64,000 nucleotides of DNA. Origin: Nannobrachium achirus. Taxonomy: Eukaryota; Chordata; Actinopteri; Myctophiformes; Myctophidae. The stretch lies in NCBI GenBank assembly GCA_963921795.1, contig OY997642.1, positions 58,512,927 to 58,576,926 on the forward strand, written 5' to 3'. Below, piece after piece: positions 22,100 through 34,061 of the stretch. Below the pieces are notes generated by a model. The model had not been told where the DNA came from and made no database searches. It saw only the letters and a program-made list of their open reading frames with translations. The translations under genes were made by a program, and so were the position numbers. Numbering within the stretch: the first letter of the stretch is position 1; each line of letters starts with the position of its first letter.

Positions 22100-22137
22100 A
22101 AAATGGCAGATCTCGAGCTTGTAGATCGGCTATTTTC
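22100..22137. repeat. GATCTACAAGC hairpin family, short copy
   Basis: A stem of AAATGGCAGATCTCGAG and its near mirror ending CGGCTATTTT, with the centre of the usual element deleted. The mirror arm carries the same short copy at 48826-48864, so this copy predates the inverted duplication. Confidence 0.7.
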
Positions 22138-23686
22138 AAATGGCTGAGGTCAAATGTAAATGTATGTTTTGTAACAATAATCAAAATCTGCAAAGTAACT
22201 AACATTGTCAAATAGGCCTAATATTGTGGTGCAGTTTTGCCACTTCCACTGAGTGGAGTAGAAGTGAACATAGGCTACTGAAATTGGAAATACTCCACTA
22301 GTAAAAAAAAGGAAAAGAAATTAGGCCTAATCAGCGTAGGGGTGGGTACTTTCAGGGACTTTCACAGATCTCCAAAGTAAATATAGCCTATTAATCAAGC
22401 CTTGAAAGGTAACTGATATCTTTATACAGTATATACACAGACCTTGAATCGAACTGTACATTCCTGTGCTTTTTGCAAACTGCTAATAAAGAAGAATGAT
22501 TTACCATTTTACCCAGGGGGCAAACCAGCCTTTTTTTAGGAAACCTGCATTTGCCCCGACATAAAAAGTTGTCCATGACCCAGTAGGATCACAACCTATA
22601 TGGACAACCCGGTCAATTTGTACAACAAAGTCCAATATGGCCGCCTCAATATTAGCCCCTATTAGTTTTAATGGGGGGTGAATAGGGCAAAATTTTAAAC
22701 TGAGGGATATTTCCACGAAACTTCACAGGTTGATCAATGGTATACACATGAACATTTTTTGTATTGCAAGTTTCCATGAAATCCAATATGGCCGCCACAA
22801 TATGGCCGCCATAATGTAAGGACCAGATGAGCTAGAAACGCAAACTTGGTGTCTATTTCATGGTGTCTGACCATGGGAGACTCAATGGAATAGCTCATTT
22901 TATTATTGGGTGTGTCTGGACCTTTATTGTGCATATTTGCAAGATGGTGGACTCCCAATATAGAGCTTTAACATAATTTCTACCATGATTGTTGACTGCT
23001 TTTGCAAATACAAGCAATATGAATCCATTTGCTAAGATTTATGGCACAGAAGGGACTTATACCTGTATTATTCTTGAGTTTGCATGTTGTCAAAATGGCT
23101 GTAAACGAGATATTATATTTCCTGTCCGATTCTACTGTATGTAGTTGTAGCAATGACTTCAGATAAAATCAGAGACCAAAACAATGTATCTTAGAAATTA
23201 TTTTTTTATTTAAAAAAAAAGAAAAAAAGAGAGAGATTATCTCAATGAAATGAATGCAACTGCCTTTTTGGGTCTTTCACACATAGACATGCACATGCTT
23301 TCCAACAACTTCAGCTTCAGGGAAATTATAATGAACACATGATTAAAACAGGCTGCATTATAATGCAAATAATTGCTAGTCACTATCACTGTCATGTGTA
23401 CCTATCCTGCTGCATCTTGTCTCCAGTCCTTGGCAACGACACCCCAAGTAGCATGCAATTCCCTTCTTCGCACATGAACAGTTTTTTCTGGCAGCCTTTG
23501 ATACAGCTGCATGATATTGCCTTGTCCATTGATATAGGCCAGGCTGGCTCTGTAGATGGACAGGGGACTGCCTTCCCATGGCGGCAGCATGATATAGGCA
23601 TCTATATCATGCTGCCACCCACCTCCTAGACCTTCCAGAGCTGTGGGTGAGAACAGAGCAGATATGCATATCTTCCTATCCATCAC

Positions 23687-24240
23687 ATGGTCTCAGCCCT
23701 TGGACTCGCACAGTGTCGTGCCCTGCCCTTTATTCACAGCCTGAGTGGCAGAGATACCACCAGCTATCCCTTTTTCACTGGAAAAAAGGCATGGTTCAAG
23801 ACCAGCATGGGTCTAGATCTCCCTGCACTTCAGGAGTTTGGTGAAAATTCCTCTTATTCCCTCTCAGAGGATGTCAAGAATCAGGCTAGAGACCTCACAA
23901 TAGCTGTATATGCATCAAAAGCTGACCATTCGGAGGACTTTGACCTGGCAAAGCTGAGAGTGTACAAGTTCCTAAATAACCGATCAACCCTGTTGAAGCT
24001 GCTGCCACCTACAGAAAATGCCTTTGGCCTGCACCTGAAAAGAGCTGCTCTTGCAGCCATAATAGATAAAACTGCACACATCGCGAAGCCAGACATCCCT
24101 TGCTTCACTGAATATGGATGGTCTCTCAGTGATGGGAAGGCAGTCCCCTGTACATCTACAGCGCCAGCCTGGCCTATATCAATGGACAAGGCAATATCAT
24201 GTAGCTGTATCAAAGGCTGCCAGAAAAACTGTTCATGTGC
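23687..24240 (+). pseudogene. Transposon-borne protein fragment with Cys-rich tail
   Basis: An open frame runs from the loop into the right foldback arm. It contains FIHSLSGRDTTSYPF, a central helical part with LLPPTENAFGLHLKRAAL, and a Cys-rich end CSCIKGCQKNCSC at about residues 172-184. I recognise the SGxDTTS, PPT-x-x-A and CxC order from a widespread family of uncharacterised animal transposon-associated proteins; the function is unknown to me. The 5' end has no clear start, and the 3' end is cut by the LINE insertion at 24241. The left arm holds an inverted copy of the 3' portion. Broken. Confidence 0.55.
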
Positions 24241-24578
24241 CATCCATCCATCCATCCATCCATCTTCAACCGCTTATCCGGAATCGGGTCGCGGGGGTAA
24301 CAGTTCCAACTGAGACTTCCAGATTTCCTTATCCTGCCCAACTTCCTCCACTCCCTCTGGGAGTATACCGAGGCGTTCCCAGGCCAGTCTGGAGATATAA
24401 TCCTTCCATCTGGTCTTAGGTCTGCCACGGGGTCTCCTCCCAGTGGGACGTGCATCGAGGACCTTCCTAGGAAGGCGCTCGGGGGGCATCCGTACTAGAT
24501 GCCCGAACCACCTAAGCTGACTCCTTTCCAAGTGAAGGAGCAGCGGTTCTACTCCAAGTCTCTCTTGGGTGATTGAAC
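24241..24578 (-). mobile_element. LINE 3' fragment (Rex1-like tail), minus strand
   Basis: On the minus strand the frame encodes the end of a non-LTR reverse transcriptase-like protein (QLRWFGHLVRMPPERLPRK, then GRRPRGRPKTRWKDYI) and ends in a (GGAT)n tail, here CATCCATCC at 24241-24262, next to a TTATCCGGAATCGGGTC segment. It is flanked by the 9-bp direct repeat TTCATGTGC (24232-24240, 24579-24587). The left foldback arm lacks it. 5'-truncated; not active. Confidence 0.8.
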
Positions 24579-26284
24579 TTCATGTGCGAAGAAGGGAATT
24601 GCATGCTACTTGGGGTACACATGACAGTGATAGTGACTAGCAATTATTTGCATTATAATGCAGCCTGTTTTAATCATGTGTTCATTATAATTTCCCTGAA
24701 GCTGAAGTTGTTGGAAAGCATGTGCATGTCTATGTGTGAAAGACCCAAAAAGGCAGTTGCATTCATTTCATTGAGATAATCTCTCTCTTTTTTTCTTTTT
24801 TTTTAAATAAAAAAATAATTTCTAAGATACATTGTTTTGGTCTCTGATTTTATCTGAAGTCATTGCTACAACTACATACAGTAGAATCGGACAGGAAATA
24901 TAATATCTCGTTTACAGCCATTTTGACAACATGCAAACTCAAGAATAATACAGGTATAAGTCCCTTCTGTGCCATAAATCTTAGCAAATGGATTCATATT
25001 GCTTGTATTTGCAAAAGCAGTCAACAATCATGGTAGAAATTATGTTAAAGCTCTATATTGGGAGTCCACCATCTTGCAAATATGCACAATAAAGGTCCAG
25101 ACACACCCAATAATAAAATGAGCTATTCCATTGAGTCTCCCATGGTCAGACACCATGAAATAGACACCAAGTTTGCGTTTCTAGCTCATCTGGTCCTTAC
25201 ATTATGGCGGCCATATTGTGGCGGCCATATTGGATTTCATGGAAACTTGCAATACAAAAAATGTTCATATGTATACCATTGATCAACCTGTGAAGTTTCG
25301 TGGAAATATCCCTCAGTTTAAAATTTTGCCCTATTCACCCCCCATTAAAACTAGGGGCTAATATTGAGGCGGCCATATTGGACTTTGTTGTACAAATTGA
25401 CCGGGTTGTCCATATAGGTTTTGATCCTACTGGGTCATAGATAATATTTCTGGTGGACAACTTTTTATGTGGGGGCAAATGCAGCACACCTTCCTTTGCC
25501 CCCTGGGTATTTTGTAAATGTTGCTGTTATAGCTGCATTGTAATAGAGCTGCATATGATTATGGCAAAACTTATATTATCAAACTAAATCTTATCTTAAT
25601 TTTTTATTTTGACTAATAGCTAAAATAAATAAGGTTTCCCCATTCAAACACATAGCAGTATGTGCCTGTCTGTATTTCATTGTTTAAGGTGAGAAATGCA
25701 CCTTATGTCATTAGTCTAATGCCTTTCAAGTATTATGCAAACAAAATGCCCCATGTCACTGCTTCACGTTGTTATGATTTGTTTTAACCTCTCAACAGGG
25801 ACTTACAATGTTACACTTCTCTCTGTTGATCAGTGCACTTTAAAACTTTCGGACGAGGCTTGCTTAATGAGTTGTAATAGACTACAGCTGGTAAGACAAA
25901 AATACTTCAATTCTTAATCCAGCGATGCGGGTGGATTAAACTACTCATGATCACAAAGTTGTGTTTGGAAGCTGTTTTTAATACAATAAGGACTTATTTA
26001 TTTGGGGACATGAGGATATCATGCAGGTAAGAGGAAAGCGGAGTGGACTGTTCAGTGCTGTTGTCTGTTTGGCGAAAAAAATTACTTCTGGGAACTCAGA
26101 TTAGTTGCTTGCCGCTGCTGCTGTGCTGAGCGGGGCTCTGCGTGTGTGTGCCTGGCTGTGTGTGTGCGTGCGTGCCTATTAGATGCGCGTCAGATATGCT
26201 CCGTTACTTAACAAGGCAGCTCTCTTAATGCTAACGTGAATGCGCTCCTCATATGGATATAATACATTTCTTCCTTTCTTCCTT

Positions 26285-26450
26285 TACATTTCGAGTGGAC
26301 TCGGTGCATGGGGGGCGAGTCCCGGGTCTTTTAGTCCGAGACCGAGTCGAGTCCAAGTCAAATTAAGGGCGAGACCGAGACGAGACCGAGTCAATGAAAA
26401 TTTGGACTTGAGTCCTAACTCGAGACGACTTGAGTACTACAACACTACTA
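26285..26450. repeat. ACTCGAGTC-rich dispersed repeat, left-arm copy
   Basis: Dense words GACCGAGTCGAGTCC, GAGACCGAGACGAGACCGAG and ACTCGAGACG, ending in GAGTACTACAACACTA. The mirror copy lies at about 47935-48110. A short non-autonomous transposon is likely, but clean ends were not resolved. Confidence 0.5.
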
Positions 26451-26458
26451 ATAAAAAT

Positions 26459-26735
26459 AATAATAGATTGCATTTTTATATCGCTTTTCTAAACAAGTTG
26501 TGAACTCAAAGCGCTTTACAATGGTCCATTCATTCATACATTGGGAGATGATGCAGCGAACAGTCAGTGCCAGCGTCCTCACTTCCCACATACAGCGGTC
26601 TCAATTAACCCGTTGCAGGTCAATGCAGTTTGGACATTCTGCAGTTGCAACTTGTTGCCTTGCTAATGTGGACTGAGCTTTAGGATTGATGGGGAGTCTA
26701 TCTACTCTATGTTAATTAGGATCAACTGGCATACC
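26459..26735 (+). repeat. Dispersed 275-bp repeat, copy 4
   Basis: Diverged copy of the repeat at 8231-8505, present also in the mirror arm at 47656-47930 and therefore older than the inverted duplication. Confidence 0.7.
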
Positions 26736-26919
26736 CTTTCAAGTTAGGAGGATAATGGAGATTCATCATTATATGAATGAAGTAATGAACAATTTTGAGG
26801 TCTAAGAACATCATCATGAATCATCTTTCTGTGCATTGACTAGAGAAGTAAGAGGTAGAAAATCACATTAAACAGCTGTCTCATAGCAGAAGTAATATAA
26901 CTAATATTTACAACACTAG

Positions 26920-28685
26920 GGGCGGCTTGCACCAAGAGGGATTAAATAAATCTTAGTTTAGGGTTAATCAAGGGTTTGTTGATCTAGGTTTTATTTTAAA
27001 TCGAGGTGCGTTGCACCACTTAAATTTAAGCATTGCTTAACATTTGATTGATTGAAGGCTTTATTAGAAGTTTGCATAGGAAAATGTACAGATTCATGAC
27101 GGTACAGTTCACTGGTACAAGGTCTACTAAAAGGAGATCCATGAAAAGACTAAGCTTATTTCAACAGGAAACCATTAAAGTATCTCATATAACATTGAAT
27201 GACAGACAAATAGAACACAGTACTATGCAGTAGATATGTAAAGAAAAAAAGAAAACAGTAGGTCTATACAATCAGTAAGTACAGTATATACAATATATAC
27301 AAGGAAGGGGCAGGTAACAGTAAGTCTAAACAATCAGTATGTACAGTATATACAAGGAAGGGGCAGGGAGGGTAGGGTTGGGCTAGGTTTTTACCAGTTG
27401 TGAACGGCTGCTGCCTGTAAGTGGTTTTTTAGGGCAATTTTAAAGGATGCTAGTGATCCACACTCCTTTATGGCCTTCGGTAAGGCATTCCACATTTTTG
27501 TGGTGTAGCAGAAGAACGAGTTCGACCCTTTCTTTGAGTTGACTCTGGGTTGAACGTGATCTGTGGCACTGCCTCTGGTGTTGTAATTATGGACATCCTT
27601 AACGTTTTTAAAGTATTTTGACAGGTACTTGGGTATCATAGTGGTGTAGTGTATCTTGTACACCAGGCCCATTGCAAGTTGCTGTACTCTGTCATCTACT
27701 CTGAGCCACCCCACTCTTAACTGGTGAGTAGCGGTGAGGTGAGTCTGATTGGGAAGGTTAAGCAGGACCCTAATTAGTTTATTTTGGGCTGTTTGGAGTT
27801 TAGTTTTTAGGGCTTGTGGTTAAACCATTAACCTGTGATTAAACCATAAACTGTGATTAATTCATGGATTAAATGTCCTCCATCTTGGATTTGCGATGTA
27901 AACACACTTGAATAAACTATTCTCTTGAGCCTAATATCATTAACGTTACTTTTATATTTACTTCGGGGAGAATGTGGGCAGGCCTATCACCTATGTTAAG
28001 AAGAGCGCCTGTAGCCAAAAAATATTTAATTTTATAAACGCTCCGTCACACTACGGTGACGCTCGCTACAGCGCGGTGCGGCGCGACGATGCGCGGCTAT
28101 CTAGCCGAACTAGGAAGCAAAGAAATACACCACAGTTTGATAGTTTTGTCAATTATGAAGCGATTTCGAAAATTAAAACGTCTGCATATTGGTTGGGAAG
28201 TCCACTTCCATGACAACTGACTGTATATGTCCCTGTAAATATTTAAGTGTTCGCTATTTTAAAATAGCCGATGTACAAGGATGTATTGAACTTGAAGACA
28301 ACAATATGATGAGATTTTTGTTTTCAACTGTGAAACGCTGTCCGCAGCTTCAGCTTGCAGTTGCAAGCCTGTAGGGCTTGCTGTGAGGCTTCCCTCACAG
28401 GAGGGGGACCCCATTCATGTCAATGGCATGTTTGCATTTAAACCACCTCTACAGCAAGTTTAAAATTAATCCCTTATTGATGTTTAAATCGAAGTTTAAA
28501 GTAGTGGTGCAACAGGATTAACATTAATCCAGGTTTAGAATGAAAAGTAAAACCAAGATTAAAAGGATGGTTTAAAACTAACCCGATTAATGAAAACTAG
28601 GTTTAAGGTTTGGTGCAAGCTGATTAAAAGATAAACCTTGATTTAAACCAGTTTAAGGCTTAAACTGTGTTGGTGCAAGCCGCCC
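26920..28685. mobile_element. 1.77-kb TIR element (Harbinger-like), private to left arm
   Basis: Ends are GGGCGGCTTGCACCAA and TTGGTGCAAGCCGCCC, exact complements over 16 bp. Flanks are TAG (26917-26919) and TGG (28686-28688), compatible with a mutated 3-bp target duplication. The mirror arm near 47460 reads ACACTAGGAGTGTTTAC, the empty site. Subterminal regions are rich in GTTTAA and GATTAA words. The interior is filled by a LINE fragment (27045-27818) and an unrecognised open frame (27974-28213). No transposase is seen. PIF/Harbinger is the best guess from the 3-bp target and GGG end. Confidence 0.75.
27045..27818 (-). mobile_element. LINE 3' fragment inside the TIR element
   Basis: Minus-strand frame 27391-27714 encodes the C-terminal end of a non-LTR retrotransposon ORF2-like protein (VHNYNTRGSATDHVQPR, then FFCYTTKMWNALPKAIKE). 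Homology continues in the same frame to about 27815. The 3' UTR runs down to a TTGATTGATTG tail near 27045. Similar tail sequence occurs near 21400-21580 and 49370-49560. 5'-truncated relic. Confidence 0.7.
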
Positions 28686-28751
28686 TGGGAGTGTTTACAT
28701 TGTCTGGGGAAATGTGCCCATGTTTAACTTCTCCTGACCTAAGTAAATTAC

Positions 28752-29013
28752 CTTTGGTTGGAGACCCAGTGGGTGAAAACCTCTGCACTAGATCATTCCT
28801 GTTGATGTACTTCATGATGCGCATTATGATCTCCAGAGCTGTCTGAGGGTAGGTCTCCTTCATCTTAACACTGGTGTCCGCCCGGTCAGCCTTGTCCAGT
28901 TGGCTCCATGGGATGGATGTATAATCACCGAGATACACCTTGAACACTTTGAAGTCCTCCTCTCCCAGCTCCTGCAGAATTCTGATAATGGAGACATCTT
29001 GAGACGTTGCCAT
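28752..29013 (-). CDS. PYRIN-domain exon (NLRP-like), left arm
   Basis: Minus strand; ATG at 29013-29011 after acceptor-like GTTCGGACCAG, and donor CCAAAG|GTAAT at 28752. 87 codons plus one base, exit phase 1. The product starts MATSQDVSIIRILQELGEED and shows the six-helix PYRIN pattern: ILQELGEEDFKVFKVYL (helices 1-2), IPWSQLDKAD, and a last helix with INRNDLVQRF. PYRIN domains make homotypic contacts with ASC in inflammasomes. Two codons shorter than the mirror copy at 47118 and with more conservative loss of helix-3 residues, but open and spliceable. No FISNA, NACHT or LRR exon follows within the window; the next recognisable exons on this strand are the TIFA fragment and the CARD-like exon. 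Confidence 0.8.
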
Positions 29014-29142
29014 GATCGATACCTGGTCCGAACAGATAAGAACCAATATTCTATGATAACATGGATGACAACACTTTGACTTCTGTGCTGTATTCTCTTT
29101 GAAAGTATACGTGAACCAACATAAATAGAAAAGTATCAAGGC

Positions 29143-29168
29143 CTCAACTCAACTCAACTCAACTCAAC
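29143..29168 (+). repeat. (CAACT)n microsatellite
   Basis: Five CAACT units; the mirror arm has the complementary (TTGAG)n at 39791-39835 with more units. Confidence 0.9.
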
Positions 29169-29521
29169 AGGGATCGCTTCACATTTTCTCGCTTTTATCC
29201 GGTCGGGAGCGGAAACCACTCTATGTCATTTTGTAGTCCTTAAAGGACAACACTTTGGCCGGAACCCCTTGATGCGGTGTAGTTTTGCTTTTGGAAAATT
29301 AATTTGGTATATGCATTTTAGTCCAACTCGTAGCGACTGGCAAGTCTACCCTAGGCTACTCGAGCATTTTAATAGGGATTGGGGAAACAAACAGGGGGAA
29401 CTAAAACAAAGCGATGCTGCTTCTTCTGCTTGTGGTTTGTGCCTAGACCGGATCAAACGGCCCGTTGTAACTGAATACCAGGTGACACGAGGTTATCAAC
29501 AACCTAAACCTCTGTACGTCT

Positions 29522-29654
29522 AAGGAGTAGTTCACCCCCAAAATTACTTTTATTCCCCATTGATTACTCACGCCAATGGAGACTTGAGTTCAATATTTTT
29601 TTGGTTTTTGAGACAAAAGAATTACAATAAAGGTACCCCCCATTGATTCCGGAT
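29522..29654. mobile_element. Half copy of the GGAGTAGTTCACCC palindromic MITE
   Basis: Matches the left half of the complete element at 63603-63924 (GGAGTAGTTCACCCCCAAAA, then CATTGATTCCGGAT) and stops at the centre of the palindrome. Confidence 0.75.
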
Positions 29655-30108
29655 GTTTCATCTCTCAATAATTAAAATAAATAATGAATCAATGAATGTT
29701 GTTTCTCACCAGTTGTTCTCAATTGCCACGTGCCTCTCTAAGCATCAGGAAATGGTGGTACAGCACAGAGGCCAGCTGCACCCAGCACGCAGCTAAAATG
29801 GAATAAAATAAAATAAAATGTGTCGAATGAATTGAAATGAACACAAATAAAAGCGCCATTTAACTCGCTAATAGAAATCACATTAATTGATTAAGATGAG
29901 CAGTGGTGGAAAGAGTACTCAAATGTTTTACTTAAGTAAAAGTATCAATAGTGCAATATATAAATCTCTCTTGCAAGTAAATGTCCATAATTCAAAATGT
30001 ACTTGAGTATAAGTACAAAAGTTTTTACATCAAAGTACCAAAAGTAGAAAGTACTCATTATGCTGTTTCACAAGTTTTCTAATGTATAAAATGTATGAAA
30101 ATATTATT

Positions 30109-30179
30109 AAAATACCAGATCTACAAGCTCACAATGCGTCGCGATGCAACGCTCTGTGAGCCTGTAGATCGGCTATTTT
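30109..30179. repeat. GATCTACAAGC hairpin, copy at 30.1 kb
   Basis: 71-bp palindrome: starts AAAATACCAGATCTACAAGC, passes through ATGCGTCGCGATGCAACGC and closes with CCTGTAGATCGGCTATTTT. It is mirrored at 33993-34061, so it predates the duplication. Confidence 0.8.
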
Positions 30180-30710
30180 GAATAATAATCAAAACCTACA
30201 AAGTAACTAGTAACTAACGTTTTCAAATAATTCTAGTGGAGTAAAAAGTACAATATTTGGATCCGAGATGTAGTGGAGTAGAAGTAAACGTATTGGAAAT
30301 TGGAAATACTAAAAAGTAAAGTACAAATACCTCAACATTGTACTCAGGTACAGTACTTGAGTAAATGTACTTAGTTACTTTACACCTCTGAAGATGAACA
30401 TACATTCCATATCACCTTGACTAGGATTGGAAATGAAAAGATCTGTATTCAACAAAAACACTTCATGTTTAATAAGAGAAAAGCTTTAATCTGAACTAAA
30501 ATAAAAAGATACCCAATAAAACCTGTGACATGCAGAAAAGCAGGTACGTGCAGAAAATATTAGAGAGGCAGGGGCTGAAAATTCTAAAAGGGCCTTTTGG
30601 TGTTTGATACCACACTGACTTAGCATTTAAACAAGTCAATACTGGAGATTTTTACACAGAGCGGGCAATTCTTTAGGGGCAACATTTTTATAAAACCCAA
30701 AGACACACTT

Positions 30711-30750
30711 AAAAATAGCGGATCTACAAGCTCACGTGTCGCAGCGTGAC
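30711..30750. repeat. GATCTACAAGC hairpin, half copy
   Basis: AAAAATAGCGGATCTACAAG followed by CTCACGTGTCGCAGCG; the closing half is missing. Mirror partner at 33375-33402 (GAGCTTGTAGAGCCGCTATT). Confidence 0.7.
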
Positions 30751-31471
30751 ATTTCCACTACTTTTACTCGACTCTGCCAGAGTCGACACAGTAGCAGGGC
30801 ATTCATTTACGGTTGAACAAACAGGTAGAGATACAAGGTTTCTGAACGCTAAAGACAACAAGCACATAAGTACACTTAGAATTGTCATGAGAAAACTCAC
30901 CAATGATTCCTCTGATTTCCCAGGCGGTTCTTGCTGAGAAGACTGAGATCGTTTGACGTGTGCAACAGGATGATGCAGGTATTCTATCAGTCTGTTATGG
31001 CAAGTGTTCGCTTCTTTGGAATAGGGGGGGGGGGGGGGCAGAGCGGGTGACACTTACAGCCTCAACAGACTGGTGAGGAAGGCGGGCTCCATCGTTTGCA
31101 GGGGGTGGGGGAAGTAGCCAGGGTGCCAACGGAAACTGGATATAACTACACAATGTGACATAGCTCTGTTTACACAATGCGGTACCCCCTCCAGCTGTGT
31201 ACATTCCCCATTTCAACTGTTCTTATTATATTTTGACACTAGCTTTGGCAATGTAAACGTATGTTTTCTCATGCCAATAAATCTCCTTTGAATTGAGTAA
31301 GAGAGGAAATGACAGATTCGCCTACCCGGGACTAGGGTTGCCAACTCCCAGAAATGTACGTAGATAAGGGACACCTCCCAGGCTGCCCGGCAAAGCTGAG
31401 CGGCCGCTCACTGCTCACTCGACCAAATTATACAAACATCCTGCTTTGTGTAAGCCTATACTCGGAATCCT

Positions 31472-31847
31472 TCCAATTTAGTGCTAGGTAAACTGTAAAC
31501 AAATCTGATTATGGTGCCGTATGGCCATCATAACTGGATGTAGAATACTAATTATTTTAAGACAATGGAATTAATTCAACCTGGTGCAGTGATGACCTGA
31601 TCCAAAAGCAGGACATTTTTACTTATCTTTCTGATTCTCACAAGGCCAGGAAAAGTAACATGTGTCGCTGCAACGCGAACAGTTTAAGGATAGCCTTTTT
31701 TTATTTTATTTTTTTTCCTAATTGAACCAGTTTCTTATTGTGACCTCAAACTCAAAGTTCTCATTGGCTCTGAGATCTGAAGCATGCTTCCCGAGTATTT
31801 GGGTTGTCCATGTTAGCCAATCAGTCAGGTGAGACCTGCTTCTGCAA
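31472..31847. other. Loop at the centre of the giant palindrome
   Basis: About 376 bp between the innermost matching words (CCTTCCAA at 31470 side and TTGGAAGG at 31848 side). AT-rich, with a T-run near 31700. No gene. Confidence 0.7.
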
Positions 31848-31970
31848 TTGGAAGGATTCCGAGTATAGGCTTACATAAAGCAGGATGTTTGGATAATGAA
31901 TCTCCCAGCTCTTCGGTTTAAAAAAAATGTAGTTCCACTTTACTAAACGGACAGACTGCTCTGAGTCTGA

Positions 31971-32083
<113 letters not shown>

Positions 32084-33531
32084 TAAATATTTATCAAGTT
32101 CGAACTTAGACTTATATGGTCAAGGTTATAACTGAAAGTAAGTGTTAGAAATCATTTGATTCACTGTTGTGGAAGGGTTGACCAACCCAAAAGCCAAAAC
32201 CCCCAAACAATTGGGTCGAGTCAGCGGCCGCTCAGCTTTGCAGGAGATTTATTGGCATGAGAAAACATACGTTTACATTGCCAAAGCTAGTGTCAAAATA
32301 TAATAAAAACTGTTGAAATGGGGAATGTATACACAGTTGGAGGGGGTACAGCATTGTGTAAACAGCTATGTCACATAGTAGTTATATTCATGTTATATAC
32401 TGTATATACAGGGTTCAGTCAGATAACTTACGATAAGGATTGATACAATGTTTATTATTATGAATGAGTAATGCAAGTGTGTATATGTCACATTTATTTT
32501 GGCGTCAGGCTCTGCTCTCCCTGCTCAGCGCAGCACAGAAGAACATCAATAACCATTAGGAGCAGGGAGATATAAATATATATAAACACCCCCCATGGGG
32601 AACAGAATTAGCAGCAGAGCCTACTGGTGGTGCTGGGGAGGCGGTGGGGGCAAGCAAGTGCCAGCTGCCAATCAGCAAGGCAGGAGGAAGAGACAACTGA
32701 GCAGCTTTAAGTAGGTTGGCAATGATCAGCTGACTGCCACGTCACCTGTGACGCAAGACTGGCGTTGTATCAAACTGAATGCAACCGCATTGACCCACTC
32801 AAGGTTATGCTGGCTGAACCCATTCCGCAGGCTACATCCATATATAACGTTTTTTGAAACAAATAGCAGCAATCTTTTCCAGTAGCTTTGGAACATACTC
32901 AGGTAGCTGATGATCTCAAGGTGGAGGGGGAGGGAGGGAGGAGTTATTCATGATGGTATGCAGTTTCCGTTGCCGTTGGCACCCTGGATACTTCCTCCAC
33001 CCCCTGCAAAGAGGACCCAACGATGGAGCCCGCCTTCCTCACCAGTCTGTTGAGGCTGTGGGTGTCACCCGCTCTGCCCACCCCCCCCCCCCCCCCCCCC
33101 ATATTCCAAAGAAGCGAACACTTGCTATAACAGACTGATAGGATACCTGTATCATCCTGTAGCACACGCCAAACAATCTCAGTCTTCTCAGCAAGAACCG
33201 CCTGGGAAATCAGAGGAATCATTGGTGAGTTTTCTCATGACAATTCTCAGTGTAATGTGCTTGTTGCACCCATGTGTCTTTAGCGTTCAGAAACCTTGTA
33301 TCTCTACCTGTTTGTTCAACCGTAAATGAATGCCCTGCTACTGCGTCGACTCTTATGACGAGTAAAAGTAGCGGAAATGTGAGCTTGTAGAGCCGCTATT
33401 ATTAAGTGTGTCTTTCGGTTTTATAAATATTTTGCCCGAAAGAATTGCCCGCTCTGTGTAAAAATCCATGCCGTACACCACATCTCCAGTATTGACTTGT
33501 TTATGCTAGTTCAGTGTGGTATCAAGCACCA

Positions 33532-33573
33532 AAAATAGCTGACATCTAAGCTCACAACGCGTCGCAGCTCGAT
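33532..33573. repeat. GATCTACAAGC hairpin, half copy in right arm only
   Basis: AAAAATAGCTGACATCTAAG then CTCACAACGCGTCGCAGCTC. The left arm near 30595 has no counterpart, so it inserted after duplication. Confidence 0.65.
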
Positions 33574-33992
33574 ATGTTCACCAAAAGGCCCTTTTAGAAT
33601 TTTCAGCCCCTGCCTCTCTAATATTCTCTGCACGTATACCTGCTTTTCTGCATGTCACATGTTTTATTGGGTATCTTTTTATTTTAGTTCAGATTAAAGC
33701 TTTTCTCTTTCTCTTTTTGTTGAATACTCTTTTCTTTTCATTTCCAATCCTAGTCAAGGCCATATGGAATGTATGTTCATCTTCAGAGGTGTAAAGTAAC
33801 TAAGTACATTTACTCAAGTACTGTACCTGAGTACAATGTTGAGGTATCTGTACTTTACTTGAGTATTTCCAATTTCCAATACTTTTACTTCTACTCCACT
33901 ACATCTCGGGTCAAAATATTGTACTTTATACTCCACTAGAATTATTTGAAAAAGTTAGTTACTAGTTACTTTGTAGGTTTTGATTATTATTC

Positions 33993-34061
33993 AAAATAGC
34001 CGATCTACAAGCTCAGTGCGTTGCATCGCAATGCATTGTGAGCTTATAGATCTGGTATTTT
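33993..34061. repeat. GATCTACAAGC hairpin, copy at 34.0 kb
   Basis: 69-bp palindrome AAAATAGCCGATCTACAAGC to TATAGATCTGGTATTTT, mirror of 30109-30179. Confidence 0.8.

Larger units (their letters stand above)
22511..25508. mobile_element. 3-kb foldback DNA transposon, 5-bp TSD
   Basis: Ends are ACCCAGGGGGCAAA and TTTGCCCCCTGGGT, flanked by the direct repeat ATTTT (22506-22510 and 25509-25513). Left arm 22511-about 23580 and right arm about 24133-25508 are reverse complements over more than 1 kb, with a LINE fragment (24241-24578) inserted only in the right arm. The loop (23618-24132) carries part of a transposon protein. A perfect 15-bp stem hairpin GGCAGCATGATATAG lies at 23583-23617. The mirror duplication arm near 48660 lacks this element and its surroundings. 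Confidence 0.85.
7600..31471 (-). repeat. Left arm of the giant inverted duplication
   Basis: Read on the minus strand from 31471 downward, this arm matches 31848 upward on the plus strand: the centre-proximal word TTGGAAGGATTCCGAGTATA, the G/C-run block, the PYRIN exon, the TIFA exon start, the 710-bp block and the linker exons occur in the same order. Breaks are private insertions (22511-25508, 26920-28685, 15.1-18.9 kb, tandem units) and a deletion of most of TIFA. Outer limit between 7600 and 8650 because of the tandem units. Confidence 0.85.

Noticed and set aside
22734..22958. 74-codon frame identical at 25058-25282
   Set aside because: Mirror positions of the foldback arms; not under evident coding constraint.
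29269..29523. 84-codon frame beginning MMRCSFAFGKLIW, conserved at 39453-39683 on the other strand
   Set aside because: It is shared because it lies in the inverted duplication; no recognisable domain or splice context. Kept only as a possible transposon remnant.
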